From Halopiger xanaduensis SH-6 (GTDB lineage Archaea; Halobacteriota; Halobacteria; Halobacteriales; Natrialbaceae): 64,000 nucleotides of DNA. Positions 9,677-18,902 of this stretch are shown here, piece after piece. The stretch lies in the NCBI RefSeq assembly GCF_000217715.1, contig NC_015658.1, positions 248,001-312,000 on the forward strand. The letters run 5' to 3'. The notes under the pieces were generated by a model, which was not told where the DNA came from, made no database searches, and saw only the letters and a list, made by a program, of their open reading frames with translations. The translations under genes were made by a program, and so were the position numbers. Position 1 is the stretch's first letter. Each line of letters begins with the position of its first letter.

Positions 9677-9800
9677 ACCGGTGTGTCTGGTTGATCGGGG
9701 TTAAATCTTCAGTATCCGCCCAGCCCAGGAGGGCCTGGCAGTCTTCGACTGACTCGAGGCCGTCCGCCCCTCCGAACAACCGCAAACGATTCGCCGTATG

Positions 9801-9821
9801 CTATTTCTCTATAAGAAATAG
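9801..9821. promoter_or_regulatory. operator-like inverted repeat, copy 1
   Basis: Perfect 8-bp palindrome: CTATTTCT (9801-9808), spacer CTATA, AGAAATAG (9814-9821). A second copy 120 bases away keeps arm sequence and spacer length. It lies 125 bases upstream of the GH2 start. Likely bound by a dimeric regulator, most simply the fused IclR protein encoded next to it (inference). Confidence 0.75.
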
Positions 9822-9923
9822 ATAGCGGCGGGATCGCATAATTACACGGGTACTGTTGTAACGAATGGTATGGTGTAACACGGAGAAATTCGGGATATTA
9901 GCGGCTCTACGGAGAAGACATTC

Positions 9924-9942
9924 TGTTTCTCATAAAGAAATA
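9924..9942. promoter_or_regulatory. operator-like inverted repeat, copy 2
   Basis: TGTTTCT (9924-9930), spacer CATAA, AGAAATA (9936-9942): six of seven arm positions pair, and the arms match copy 1 except at one base. Shared consensus TATTTCT-N5-AGAAATA. The two copies have the same 5-base spacer, as expected for one protein. Confidence 0.7.
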
Positions 9943-10220
9943 CGTTCGTGGGCGCGGTGGAAACGCCGGCGCCGTTTCGCTCCGATCGAATCGAGACCGA
10001 TCACGAACGCCGAACGAATCCGCAGTAGGGATCCGTACCAATAAGGTCGTCCAACAACGAAGAGCCACTCAATGACACACGCACGCACGGTCCGCCCCGG
10101 TCGACGACGTTCGCGCAACGGACTGGTACCCCACAGACCGGCTGGGCCGACGTGCGAGACCGGACGGTGTCGGACGGCCAGCCGATCAGAGGGGAACGAC
10201 ACGCCAGCAGACGGAGGACG

Positions 10221-12326
10221 ATGACCGACGACGAACCAACGGACGACCGCGACGGACGCGTCCTGTACAGCCCCCCGGAGTGGGCGCCGGTCCCCGGGGC
10301 GATGTACCCTCGAGTCGCTCGACTCGAGCACGACGAGAGCGGCGACCCGACGCTTCTCGCGACGTTCGAATGTTACGAGACGGCGGGCAAGAACGGCACC
10401 GACGAGCCGTATTTCCCGGTCTATCGGAGCACCGACGACGGCCGAACCTGGTCTCGCTTCGCCGAGATTCGGGACACCCAGCACGGGTGGGGACTGCGGT
10501 ACCAGCCGACGCTCTTCGAGGCCCCACAGCAGCTCGGTCCCTGGGAGGCGGGAACGGTCTTTGCCGTCGGAAACTCGATTCCGAGCGACCGCTCCGAGAC
10601 GAGCATCGACCTCTACGCGAGCGAGGACGGCGGCCGGACCTGGACGTACGTCAGCACCGTCGACACGGGCGGAAAAGCCGTCCCGGGACGCGGGGAGTCG
10701 CCGGTGTGGGCGCCCGAACTGACCGTCGATGCCGACGGCAACCTCGTCTGTTACTTCTCCGACGCGCGCCACTCGGACGACGGCTACAACCGCGTCATCG
10801 GCCACCGCGTCTCCACAGACGGCGGGCAGACGTGGGACTCCGAGACGTTCGACGTCGCGATCGCGGACGACGAGTCGACGCCGGGAATGCCGACGATCAC
10901 GAAACTCCCGACGGGCCGGTACCTCCTCGCGTACTTTATCGGCGGGCGGCGGTACGGGGGCGGCGTGTACGTCAAAACGTCGCCGAACGGCCGCGACTGG
11001 GGCGCACCCGACGACGTCGGATCGCCCGTCCGGACCGACGACGGGCGCCAGCTCATCGAGGGGCCCTACGCGACCTGGGTCCCCTACGGGGACGACGATG
11101 GGACGATTCTGGTCGCAGGAAAGACGCTCCGCGACCAGAACCGAAATCGCGTTTCCGAAAGCGGGACGGTCCTGCTCGCCTCGAGCGATCTCTCCGGCAC
11201 GGAGACGTGGGAACCGGTTTCGGCACCGCTGTGGTACGACGACGAGCTCGAAACCGGCCACCGGTCCGTCGGGTGGACGAGCGCGTTGCTCCCGTCGGCG
11301 GACGGGACGGCGCTCCTGCACCTGACCTCGACGTACGACGGCCACGGCAAAACCGAGATCAGGTACGCGCGAGCGCCGCTGGAATCGCTTTTCGACTACG
11401 ACTCGAGCGACCGTGCGGCGGAGGGGGCGTCGCAGCGACGGGCCGGCGATCGTTCATCGTCGTCCTCGCCGTCGCCGTCACCGTCGCAGGACCCGCCCGG
11501 AGCGGTCCGACGGTCGCGGGAGTCGACGCAGTCGGCGGAATCGCACCACGTCAAATCGATCGTCAAAGCGTTCGAACTCCTCGAGACGCTCGAGCAGACG
11601 GGCGAGATCGGCGTGACCGAACTGTCCAGACAGACCGGCATCGCGAAAAGTTCAGTCTACAAGTACCTCGACACGCTGCGACACCTCGGATACGTCACGA
11701 AATCCGACGGCGCCTACGCACCGTCGCTGCGACTGTTCCACTTCGGGCAACGCGTCGTCTCTCGCCACGAGGCCTACCGCATCGCACAGCCGGAACTCGA
11801 CGCGCTGGCCGAGAAAACCGGCGAAGTGGTCTCGCTGATCGTCGAAGAGGACGGCGATGCGGTGTATCTCTACTCCACGTCGCCCCACGACGACCGGACC
11901 ATCGAAGAGGGGAGCCGAATGCCGATCCACGCGTCGACGGGCGGGAAGGCGCTCCTCTCGTACCGATCGCGGGAGTACGTCGACGACATCCTCGAGAACA
12001 CCGTGTTCGATATCGATCGCCAGAACTTCTACGCCGACCTGAAGCAAGCGCGCGACAACCGCGTCATCATCGATCGGGAAACGAACACGCAACAGTACAA
12101 CGCAGGCGTGCTCGAAAAGCGCTGGCACTCCTTCGACCAGCAGGCGGAGACGAATCAACTCTATCGGATCGCCGTTCCGATTCGAGATGCAGATGACAAG
12201 GGGGTCGCCGCCATAGAAGTCCTCGGTTCGGAGTTGCAATACGATTCCCGACGCCTCCAGGAGGAGATCGTGCCGCTGCTGGTTTCGGCCGGGAAATCGC
12301 TCGAAACTGAACTCTTGCGCACCTAG
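10221..12326 (+). CDS. sialidase/GH93-like beta-propeller fused to IclR regulator
   Basis: 701 aa from the ATG at 10221, which has GGAGG at 10213-10217; an upstream in-frame start at 10152 adds 23 unlikely residues. Residues 1-391 are a BNR/Asp-box propeller: boxes at STDDGRTW (70-77), SEDGGRTW (134-141) and STDGGQTW (198-205), with the YPRVARL opening typical of sialidase-fold glycosidases such as GH93 exo-arabinanases. A Ser/Pro-rich linker (392-441) leads without a stop into a complete IclR protein: winged helix (VTELSRQTGIAKSSVYKYL) and effector domain (442-701). There is no signal peptide, so the protein is cytoplasmic. The propeller may be an enzyme or a sugar sensor for the regulator; the arabinosidase context favours arabino-oligosaccharides (inference). 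Confidence 0.88.
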   Translation: MTDDEPTDDRDGRVLYSPPEWAPVPGAMYPRVARLEHDESGDPTLLATFECYETAGKNGTDEPYFPVYRSTDDGRTWSRFAEIRDTQHGWGLRYQPTLFEAPQQLGPWEAGTVFAVGNSIPSDRSETSIDLYASEDGGRTWTYVSTVDTGGKAVPGRGESPVWAPELTVDADGNLVCYFSDARHSDDGYNRVIGHRVSTDGGQTWDSETFDVAIADDESTPGMPTITKLPTGRYLLAYFIGGRRYGGGVYVKTSPNGRDWGAPDDVGSPVRTDDGRQLIEGPYATWVPYGDDDGTILVAGKTLRDQNRNRVSESGTVLLASSDLSGTETWEPVSAPLWYDDELETGHRSVGWTSALLPSADGTALLHLTSTYDGHGKTEIRYARAPLESLFDYDSSDRAAEGASQRRAGDRSSSSSPSPSPSQDPPGAVRRSRESTQSAESHHVKSIVKAFELLETLEQTGEIGVTELSRQTGIAKSSVYKYLDTLRHLGYVTKSDGAYAPSLRLFHFGQRVVSRHEAYRIAQPELDALAEKTGEVVSLIVEEDGDAVYLYSTSPHDDRTIEEGSRMPIHASTGGKALLSYRSREYVDDILENTVFDIDRQNFYADLKQARDNRVIIDRETNTQQYNAGVLEKRWHSFDQQAETNQLYRIAVPIRDADDKGVAAIEVLGSELQYDSRRLQEEIVPLLVSAGKSLETELLRT

Positions 12327-12514
12327 CAGCGGAGGCCGCTATCGACCCGGTCCGACCGGTTTTCGGTGCTTCTCGATCGGGAACGAGGGAGCGGCGATGC
12401 CCGGATTCGCCGACCGTCGGGACGGATTGATTCGCTGGGTGCCGCGCGTATATATAATCAGTCGGCGGACGGAATTATCTTCACCCTTCAATTTGGTGTA
12501 ATTTTGGATAATAA

Positions 12515-12522
12515 TTTAATAA
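12515..12522 (+). promoter_or_regulatory. TATA-box promoter of the secreted GH51-like gene
   Basis: TTTAATAA in an AT-rich stretch about 28 bases upstream of the ATG at 12546, the spacing of a leaderless haloarchaeal promoter. A second TATA-like run (TATATATAATC) lies at 12449-12459. The AT-rich, stop-free sequence before 12546 explains why the open frame extends back to 12366. Confidence 0.6.
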
Positions 12523-12545
12523 CATTATGTACAATTCGCAGACGG

Positions 12546-15035
12546 ATGTCACCAGATCCAACGGCAGATGGTAGTGTCGACAACGGTTCGGACGACGCGG
12601 GCCTGTCGCGTCGCGAACTGCTCGCAACGCAGTCCGTGTTGGTCGCCGGTTCGACGGTCGGACTCGGCGCCGGCATCGCGTCGGCCGAACCCCGGGAAAC
12701 GATCGAGAACAGAGTTAGCGTCGATCCCCGCTCCCGGTCCGACGAGCCGGTCCCCGACACGCTGTTCGGCCGGCTGAACGAGCACTACGGGGACGCGACG
12801 ATCTACCCGGGCGTCTACTCGCTGCACGTGATGAACCCGACGTTCTGGCGGGTTCCCGACGACTGGTTCAGCGACGAGATAGACGCGTTCTACGAGGTCG
12901 AGCGCCACGAGACGCTGCCGTTCCCGTGGGAGCCGGTCGGCGATTCGGGCGTCGCCTCCGAGCACCGCGCCGACGGCGACCGCGTCGCCGGCGGCGACTC
13001 GCCGCACGGGACCGTCGGCTACCCGCGGATCGCGGTCGACGACGCGGCCGACAGCGGCGGCCTCAAACAGCGGATCGTCCTGCCCGACAACCGGACGCTC
13101 GGCTACGACCTCGGCTTCTCGGTGCGCGGCGACGTCGACACCCTCACGGCGTCGCTGACGACGCTCGAGGGCGACGTGCTCGCCTCGACCGAGGTGGACG
13201 TTTCCGAGGAGTGGACGCGCTACGAACCGACGCTCGAACTCGAGGAGCAAAGCGGGGACGAGTACGTCGGCGGCGCCGTCGCGGACGTCGAAACGCCGTA
13301 CGGGCAGTACGCCCTCGAGTTCACGACCGACGGCGTCGGCCACTTCGACATCGACTTTATCGAACTCGCGGCCGACGACGCCGTCAACGGGAAGTTCAAC
13401 CCGTACACGGTCGAACTGCTGGAGGAACAGAACGGCACGTGGCTGAAGTGGCCCGGCGGCAACGTCACCAGCCAGTACAACTGGCGCGACGGGATCGGCC
13501 CGCTCGAGGAGCGCACGCCCCGGTTCAACCACGCCTGGCAGGGAATGCAGCCCAACTTCTTCGGTACCGCCGAATACTTAGAACTGTGCGAGGTCGCCGA
13601 TCTCACGCCCGAGATCACGATCGGCTGGTGGGACAACCCCGACGACTGGGCCGAAGAGCGACAGATCCTGCCCGAAGACGCCGCCGACTGGGTCGAGTAC
13701 GTCAACGGCTCGAGCGACACCGAGATGGGCGCGCTGCGCGCAGAACACGGCCGCACCGACCCCTGGAACGTCGACCACTGGGGCGTCGGCAACGAGGTCT
13801 GGGGGGACTGGCAGTGGGGCCACACATCGGACGCCTCGGAGTACGCTACCGGCTCCGAGGACCGGATCGGCTTCGACGAGTACGCCGCGGCGATGCGCGA
13901 GGTCGACGGTTCGATCACGATCATCGCGAGCGGGTGGGATCCGGCCGAGGCCGAACACAACGACAATCCGTGGAACGAGACGCTACTGGACGAACTGTCC
14001 CCAGAGCAACTCGACGGGCTGAACATCCACCGCTACCAGTGGGGACTCGAGAGCGCCGACGCGGTCGAGACGTGGAAGAACGACCACGACGCCGACGACT
14101 GGGACTACAGCGAAGTGATCGTGATGGCAGCGACCCAGCTCGGCGAGCAGCTCGCCGACCTCGGCGACCTGGCCGACGAGCACGGTTACGAGGACTTCTA
14201 CGTCAACTTGAGCGAGATCGGCATCTTCCCGACCGTCGCGGACGGCGCGCCGTATCCGGGCCCGGAGACGATGCCCGGCGCGTCCTACGTCGCGGGCGTG
14301 CTCAACGCGTGTATTCGAGAGACGGATACCGTCAAGTGGGCCGCCCAAACGTGGGTCCCGATCAAGTCGTGGGTGCCGATGAAGACGGATGACTACCCGC
14401 CGGATCCGAACCCGCTCCGTCCCGACGGCTCCGTGACGGGGCTGTACTCGGCCGTCTTCGAGTACGACGCCGAGTGGCACGCGATCGACGTCGCGACGAG
14501 CGGCGCCGGTCGCGACCTCCCCGACACCGGGGAGCGGATCAACCCGATGGACGACGTCCCGTACGTCGACGCCGCCGCGATGCAGAACCGACGGGGCAAG
14601 GAACTGGCCCTGTTCCTGACCAACCGGAACCTCCGGGCACAGAGCGAGGTAACGATCGAACTGGGCGAGTGGTACGCCGACAAATCGGTCGAAATCGTCA
14701 CGCTCGAGCCGGCTACCGACGAGCGGCCGCTCCCGCACGAGACGCCGACGTCGTGGGACGAACCGACGAACCACGCGGTCGAGCACACGATCGAGGACGT
14801 CGACGGCGACGGAACGGTCACGCTCGAGCTCGAGCCGGCGTCGATCGCCCGGCTGTTCGTCGACAACGACCGGGGTCGAGCCGATATCATCGGCGACAAC
14901 GGCGTGTGGCCCGGACTCGACGGTGAGGAGGACATCCCGATCCGGAACAACAGCACACCCGGCAGGAAGAACGGCCACGGCAAGAAGAACGGGAATGGGA
15001 ACGGGAACGGCAAAAAGCGCGGGCAGTCGAAATAG
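12546..15035 (+). CDS. Tat-exported GH51-like alpha-L-arabinofuranosidase
   Basis: 829 aa from the ATG at 12546, chosen because it puts the Tat motif SRRELL at residues 21-26, with a hydrophobic stretch and cleavage site ASA after residue 47. The GH-A barrel has KWPGGNV, the acid/base E417 in GVGNEVWG, and the likely nucleophile E557 in NLSEIGIF. It resembles the GH51-like protein at 1871-4075 (NGSSDTEMGALRAEHG is shared almost exactly) but carries a longer N-terminal beta domain. The last 35 residues are a basic Gly/Asn/Lys tail. It probably trims arabinan outside the cell to feed the importer (inference). Confidence 0.87.
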   Translation: MSPDPTADGSVDNGSDDAGLSRRELLATQSVLVAGSTVGLGAGIASAEPRETIENRVSVDPRSRSDEPVPDTLFGRLNEHYGDATIYPGVYSLHVMNPTFWRVPDDWFSDEIDAFYEVERHETLPFPWEPVGDSGVASEHRADGDRVAGGDSPHGTVGYPRIAVDDAADSGGLKQRIVLPDNRTLGYDLGFSVRGDVDTLTASLTTLEGDVLASTEVDVSEEWTRYEPTLELEEQSGDEYVGGAVADVETPYGQYALEFTTDGVGHFDIDFIELAADDAVNGKFNPYTVELLEEQNGTWLKWPGGNVTSQYNWRDGIGPLEERTPRFNHAWQGMQPNFFGTAEYLELCEVADLTPEITIGWWDNPDDWAEERQILPEDAADWVEYVNGSSDTEMGALRAEHGRTDPWNVDHWGVGNEVWGDWQWGHTSDASEYATGSEDRIGFDEYAAAMREVDGSITIIASGWDPAEAEHNDNPWNETLLDELSPEQLDGLNIHRYQWGLESADAVETWKNDHDADDWDYSEVIVMAATQLGEQLADLGDLADEHGYEDFYVNLSEIGIFPTVADGAPYPGPETMPGASYVAGVLNACIRETDTVKWAAQTWVPIKSWVPMKTDDYPPDPNPLRPDGSVTGLYSAVFEYDAEWHAIDVATSGAGRDLPDTGERINPMDDVPYVDAAAMQNRRGKELALFLTNRNLRAQSEVTIELGEWYADKSVEIVTLEPATDERPLPHETPTSWDEPTNHAVEHTIEDVDGDGTVTLELEPASIARLFVDNDRGRADIIGDNGVWPGLDGEEDIPIRNNSTPGRKNGHGKKNGNGNGNGKKRGQSK

Positions 15036-15646
15036 CCGAGTGCAGTAGCACGAGTCACTTCACAGTTATATTTTGGCGGCTGGTGGTCGAGCGTTCTGTC
15101 GGAGCTTGAACGGAGAGCCAGCAGGACGCACAACGTGGCCAACTAATAACAGTATAACATACTACGTCTAGAGCTGATAAAATACTGAATCTGATTCTCG
15201 AGAGTGATCATCGAATCTGGCCACGAGCTCGACGATTATAGAAACGAATTTTTACCACAGTATATCCATATATTCGCCCAATTACTCAGAAGAATGTGGA
15301 TTATTTAGCTAACTCAAAATAGAATGCAAAGGACACCACTAGACGATCGATTACTGATCCTCAGTATAGACTGGTCAAATAACATAACCGAGGTCGAAAT
15401 ACTCGTTATTTTTATATTACTGTCACCTGGTTCCTCCACAGGTAGAATAGCTACCTATTGCAGCTATTGCACCTATCTTCGGTTCTGAAGATCGAACAAT
15501 TACGGCAGGTCGAATACCGGGCGAAACACTGATTATCGGTCGAAACACGCCATCTCGAGGGTAGAAAAGCGAAACTCGGTTTACCCGCTTGAGCGGAAGA
15601 GTATCGAACGGCAAGTGTTTACAAGGACGGCCCTAGAACTGCGTCT
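15036..15646. other. 611-base AT-rich intergenic region
   Basis: Between the secreted GH51-like gene and the histidine kinase. It is much richer in A+T than its surroundings, with several TATA-like runs (for example near 15237-15275 and 15405-15420). No open frame has haloarchaeal codon use, and no RNA gene was recognised. It may contain the kinase promoter or be old inserted DNA. Confidence 0.6.
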
Positions 15647-18600
15647 ATGGATACCCCCGGGTCGGAACCGGACGTTACACGGGAGGACGTGCGGGGTGTT
15701 TTTACGCAGTTCGAGCGGGCGTCGACACCGGTCACGGTCACGGACGTCGCCGAAACCCTCGACTGTCCGCAGCGAACTGCACGCCACACCTTAGACGAGC
15801 TCACCGACAGCGGCGAGGTAGAAACGCGGGAACTCGCCGACGGGACGCGAGTGTGGTGGCAGCCCGACGGCGACACCCGGACGCGGGCCGAAACCGAAAC
15901 CCCCGACGAAGCGGAGTTCGCTGCCTTCGTGAGCGCCGTCAGGGACTACGCCATCTTCATGCTCGATCCCGAGGGGACCGTCGTCAACTGGAACGAGGGT
16001 GCCGAACGGATCAAAGGCTACCGAACCGAGGAGATCGTCGGCGAACACTTCTCGACCTTCTATACCGATTCCGATACCGACGCAGGCGTCCCCGAGGAGA
16101 ATCTCGAGGCGGCGGCAGACGCGGGCCGCGTCGAGGACGAAGGGTGGCGCGTCCGCAAGGACGGCTCGCGGTTCTGGGCCCACGTCACGATCACCGCGAT
16201 CCGCGACGACGACGGCACGCTGCAGGGCTTTACCAAGGTCACGCGAGATATGACCGAGCGCCGGGAGTACGAACAACGACTGCGCCGGGAGCGGGACTTC
16301 ACCGAACGGATCCTCGAGACGATCCCGGTGGGTACCTGCGTCCTGACCCCGGACGGAACCCTCACCCGTGCAAACCGGCGGCTGCTTACCCGACTCGAAA
16401 TCGACGAGTCGGAACGTTCGGAGTACACTATAGAGTCGTGGGAAGTCTACGACGGAGCGGGCGACCGCATTCCGCCAGCCGAACGGCCCTGGACGAAAGC
16501 CTTGGACACCGGGGACCCCGTCTACGATTACCAGTGCCAGCTCGACGTCCCGAACGGGGACCGACGCTGGGTCTCGCTCAACGCGGCGCCGCTCGAGGAC
16601 GGCGAGGAGCAGCGGGTGATCCTCTCGGTCGAGGACATCGCCGAGCAAAAGGAGCGCGAACAGCAACTCCGGCGGCAGTATCGCCAGACGGAGCAACTGC
16701 TGCGGACGGCGCCGGTTGCGATCGCCGTTCAAAACAGCGACCGAGAGACGGTGATGGCGAACCGGCGGGCGGAGGTAGTGTTCGATCTCTCCGAAGCAGA
16801 ATTCGCCGAAAACCCCGTGGATACGGGCGACTGGAAGATCTACGACGCCGACGGGAACCGACTCGAGCCGGACGAAACGACGTCGGCCCGCGTGGTAGAA
16901 AGCGGCGAACCGGTGTTCGACGAGGAGCTAATTTTCGAACTTCCGAACGGAGATCGGCGCCACTACCGCGTAAACACCGTGCCCGTGTTCGGCCCCGACG
17001 AAACGATCGATCGCATCATCACTGCGGGGAAAGACATCACCGAGCTCAAGGAACGAGAGCGGCAACTCGAACAGCGAAAGGCGGAACTCGAGACGGAACT
17101 CAACGGGATCCTCGGGCGGATCTCCGACGCGTTCTACGCGCTCGACGACGACTGGCAGTTGACGCACTTAAACGAGCGGGCCGCCGAACTCCTCGGGCGA
17201 CCGGCCGACGAGTTACTGGGGCGGGAAATCTGGGACGTCCTTCCCGAGGCGGACGACGAACTGTACAGGACGAAATTCAGGACTGCGATGGAAACGCAGG
17301 AGCCGCTCAATTTCGAGGTCTACGAGGAGGGCACCGAGTCGTGGCTCGAGTTTTCAGTGTACCCGTCCGAATCGGGACTCTCGATTTACTTCCGCGACGT
17401 GACGGCGCGGGTCGAGCGCGAACAGGAACTGACGAAGTACGAAACCATCGTCGAGACGATCAACGACGGCATCTACGTCAAAGACGAGGACGGCTACTTC
17501 GCGATGGTCAACGAGGCGTACGCGGAGCTCACCGGCTACGATCGCACCGAACTCGTCGGCGAACACGCCTCGCTGGTCGTCGACGAGGAGACGATCACGG
17601 AATCGCGAGACCAGATCGCGGCCGGCGACGGCGCACCGCCGGCGATGGAGACGGAGCTCCAGACGGCCAGCGGAGACCGCGTCCCGGTCGAGGGGACCTT
17701 CGCGACGTTACAGACCGGCGACAGCCGCGAGGAGATCGGCGTGGTCCGCGACGTCACCGAGCGCAAGGAACGCGAACGGGCCCTCCGCGAGCGCGAACGT
17801 CGACTCAAGGAGCACAAGGAGTTCACTGACGACGTTCTGAACGCCGTCGACGACCTCTTCTACCTCATCGATGCGGACGGCAACTTGCAGCGGTGGAACG
17901 AGAGCGTGAACGACGTCACCGGCTACTCGGACGCGGAAATCGAGTCGATGACCGCACTGGACTTTTTCGACGAGGAGTACGCCGAGCAGGTCGCGGACAC
18001 GATCGCCGACGGCTTCGAATCCGGCGATCTACAGATCGAAGCGAAGATTCGGACCAAGGACGGGGAGCGGATACCGTACGAGTTCACGGCGTCGACCCTC
18101 GAGGATCCGGACGGGAACGAGGTGCTCACCGGCATCGGCCGCGATATCACGGATCGCCTCGAGTACGAACGCCAGCTCGAGGAGTCGAACGAACGCTTGG
18201 AGCAGTTCGCCTACGCCGCCTCCCACGACCTGCAAGAGCCGCTGCGGATGGTGACCAGTTACCTGCAGTTGCTGGAGAATCGGTACGCCGACGACCTCGA
18301 CGACGACGCGAAGGAATTCATCGAATTCGCCGTCGACGGCGCCGAGCGCATGCGCAAGATGATCGACGGCCTGCTCCAGTACTCGCGGGTCGAGACGCGG
18401 GGCGATCCGTTCGAGGCGGTCGATCTGAACGAGGTGCTCGACGAGACGCTCGAGAACCTCGAACTCCAGATCGACGAAAACCGGGCCGAGGTCGTAGTCG
18501 ACTCGTTGCCGACCGTCCGCGGCGACGCGAGACAACTCCAACAGGTGTTCCAGAATCTGATCAGCAACGCGGTCGAGTACAGCGGCGAGGAGCCGCCCGA

Positions 18601-18856
18601 GATCCGTATCGTCGCCGAACGAGAGGGGGCGAAATACGTCGTCTCGGTTCACGACGACGGGATCGGGATCGACCCCGCGGATCAGGATCGAATCTTCGAA
18701 GTGTTCCACCGGCTCCACACCCACGAGGAACACCCCGGGACCGGGATCGGCCTCGCGCTCTGTCGTCGCATCGTCGAGCGCCACGGCGGCGAGATCTGGG
18801 TCGACTCCGAACCGGGAGACGGAACGACGTTTTCGTTTACGCTGCCCCCGGCGTGA
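15647..18856 (+). CDS. multi-PAS sensor histidine kinase with N-terminal helix-turn-helix
   Basis: 1069 aa, no membrane segments, so a cytoplasmic sensor. Residues about 8-75 look like a winged helix (VTVTDVAETLDCPQRTARHTLDEL, then RVWWQP). Six PAS domains follow at roughly 90-205, 215-335, 345-465, 480-595, 600-715 and 730-845. HisKA has the phosphoacceptor H860 in ASHDLQEPLR, and the ATPase domain shows the N-box (NAVEYS), DDGIGID and GTGIGLAL. It autophosphorylates in response to ligands or redox state sensed by PAS domains. No response regulator is adjacent, so the partner is unknown. This wHTH-PAS-kinase design is frequent in haloarchaea. Confidence 0.92.
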   Translation: MDTPGSEPDVTREDVRGVFTQFERASTPVTVTDVAETLDCPQRTARHTLDELTDSGEVETRELADGTRVWWQPDGDTRTRAETETPDEAEFAAFVSAVRDYAIFMLDPEGTVVNWNEGAERIKGYRTEEIVGEHFSTFYTDSDTDAGVPEENLEAAADAGRVEDEGWRVRKDGSRFWAHVTITAIRDDDGTLQGFTKVTRDMTERREYEQRLRRERDFTERILETIPVGTCVLTPDGTLTRANRRLLTRLEIDESERSEYTIESWEVYDGAGDRIPPAERPWTKALDTGDPVYDYQCQLDVPNGDRRWVSLNAAPLEDGEEQRVILSVEDIAEQKEREQQLRRQYRQTEQLLRTAPVAIAVQNSDRETVMANRRAEVVFDLSEAEFAENPVDTGDWKIYDADGNRLEPDETTSARVVESGEPVFDEELIFELPNGDRRHYRVNTVPVFGPDETIDRIITAGKDITELKERERQLEQRKAELETELNGILGRISDAFYALDDDWQLTHLNERAAELLGRPADELLGREIWDVLPEADDELYRTKFRTAMETQEPLNFEVYEEGTESWLEFSVYPSESGLSIYFRDVTARVEREQELTKYETIVETINDGIYVKDEDGYFAMVNEAYAELTGYDRTELVGEHASLVVDEETITESRDQIAAGDGAPPAMETELQTASGDRVPVEGTFATLQTGDSREEIGVVRDVTERKERERALRERERRLKEHKEFTDDVLNAVDDLFYLIDADGNLQRWNESVNDVTGYSDAEIESMTALDFFDEEYAEQVADTIADGFESGDLQIEAKIRTKDGERIPYEFTASTLEDPDGNEVLTGIGRDITDRLEYERQLEESNERLEQFAYAASHDLQEPLRMVTSYLQLLENRYADDLDDDAKEFIEFAVDGAERMRKMIDGLLQYSRVETRGDPFEAVDLNEVLDETLENLELQIDENRAEVVVDSLPTVRGDARQLQQVFQNLISNAVEYSGEEPPEIRIVAEREGAKYVVSVHDDGIGIDPADQDRIFEVFHRLHTHEEHPGTGIGLALCRRIVERHGGEIWVDSEPGDGTTFSFTLPPA

Positions 18857-18902
18857 CGGCCGCGCCGTCGGCCGCACTATCGATCGCGGAGTGCTCGCCG
18901 GG

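Larger units (their letters stand above)
9677..10220. other. 544-base divergent intergenic region
   Basis: This separates the GH2 gene (leftward) from the propeller-IclR fusion (rightward). Its first 270 bases are AT-rich and hold two operator-like inverted repeats, listed separately, and TTACAC/GTGTAA half-sites near 9842 and 9873. The right half is GC-rich with no convincing gene; long minus-strand frames here are shadows of the fusion gene. Confidence 0.7.

Noticed and set aside
9930-11345. 471-aa minus-strand frame
   Set aside because: Antisense to the propeller-IclR gene and its leader; no promoter or domain.
11450-11500. Short tandem tcgccg-type repeats
   Set aside because: They encode the Ser/Pro linker of the fusion protein and are too short and irregular to be a separate repeat element.
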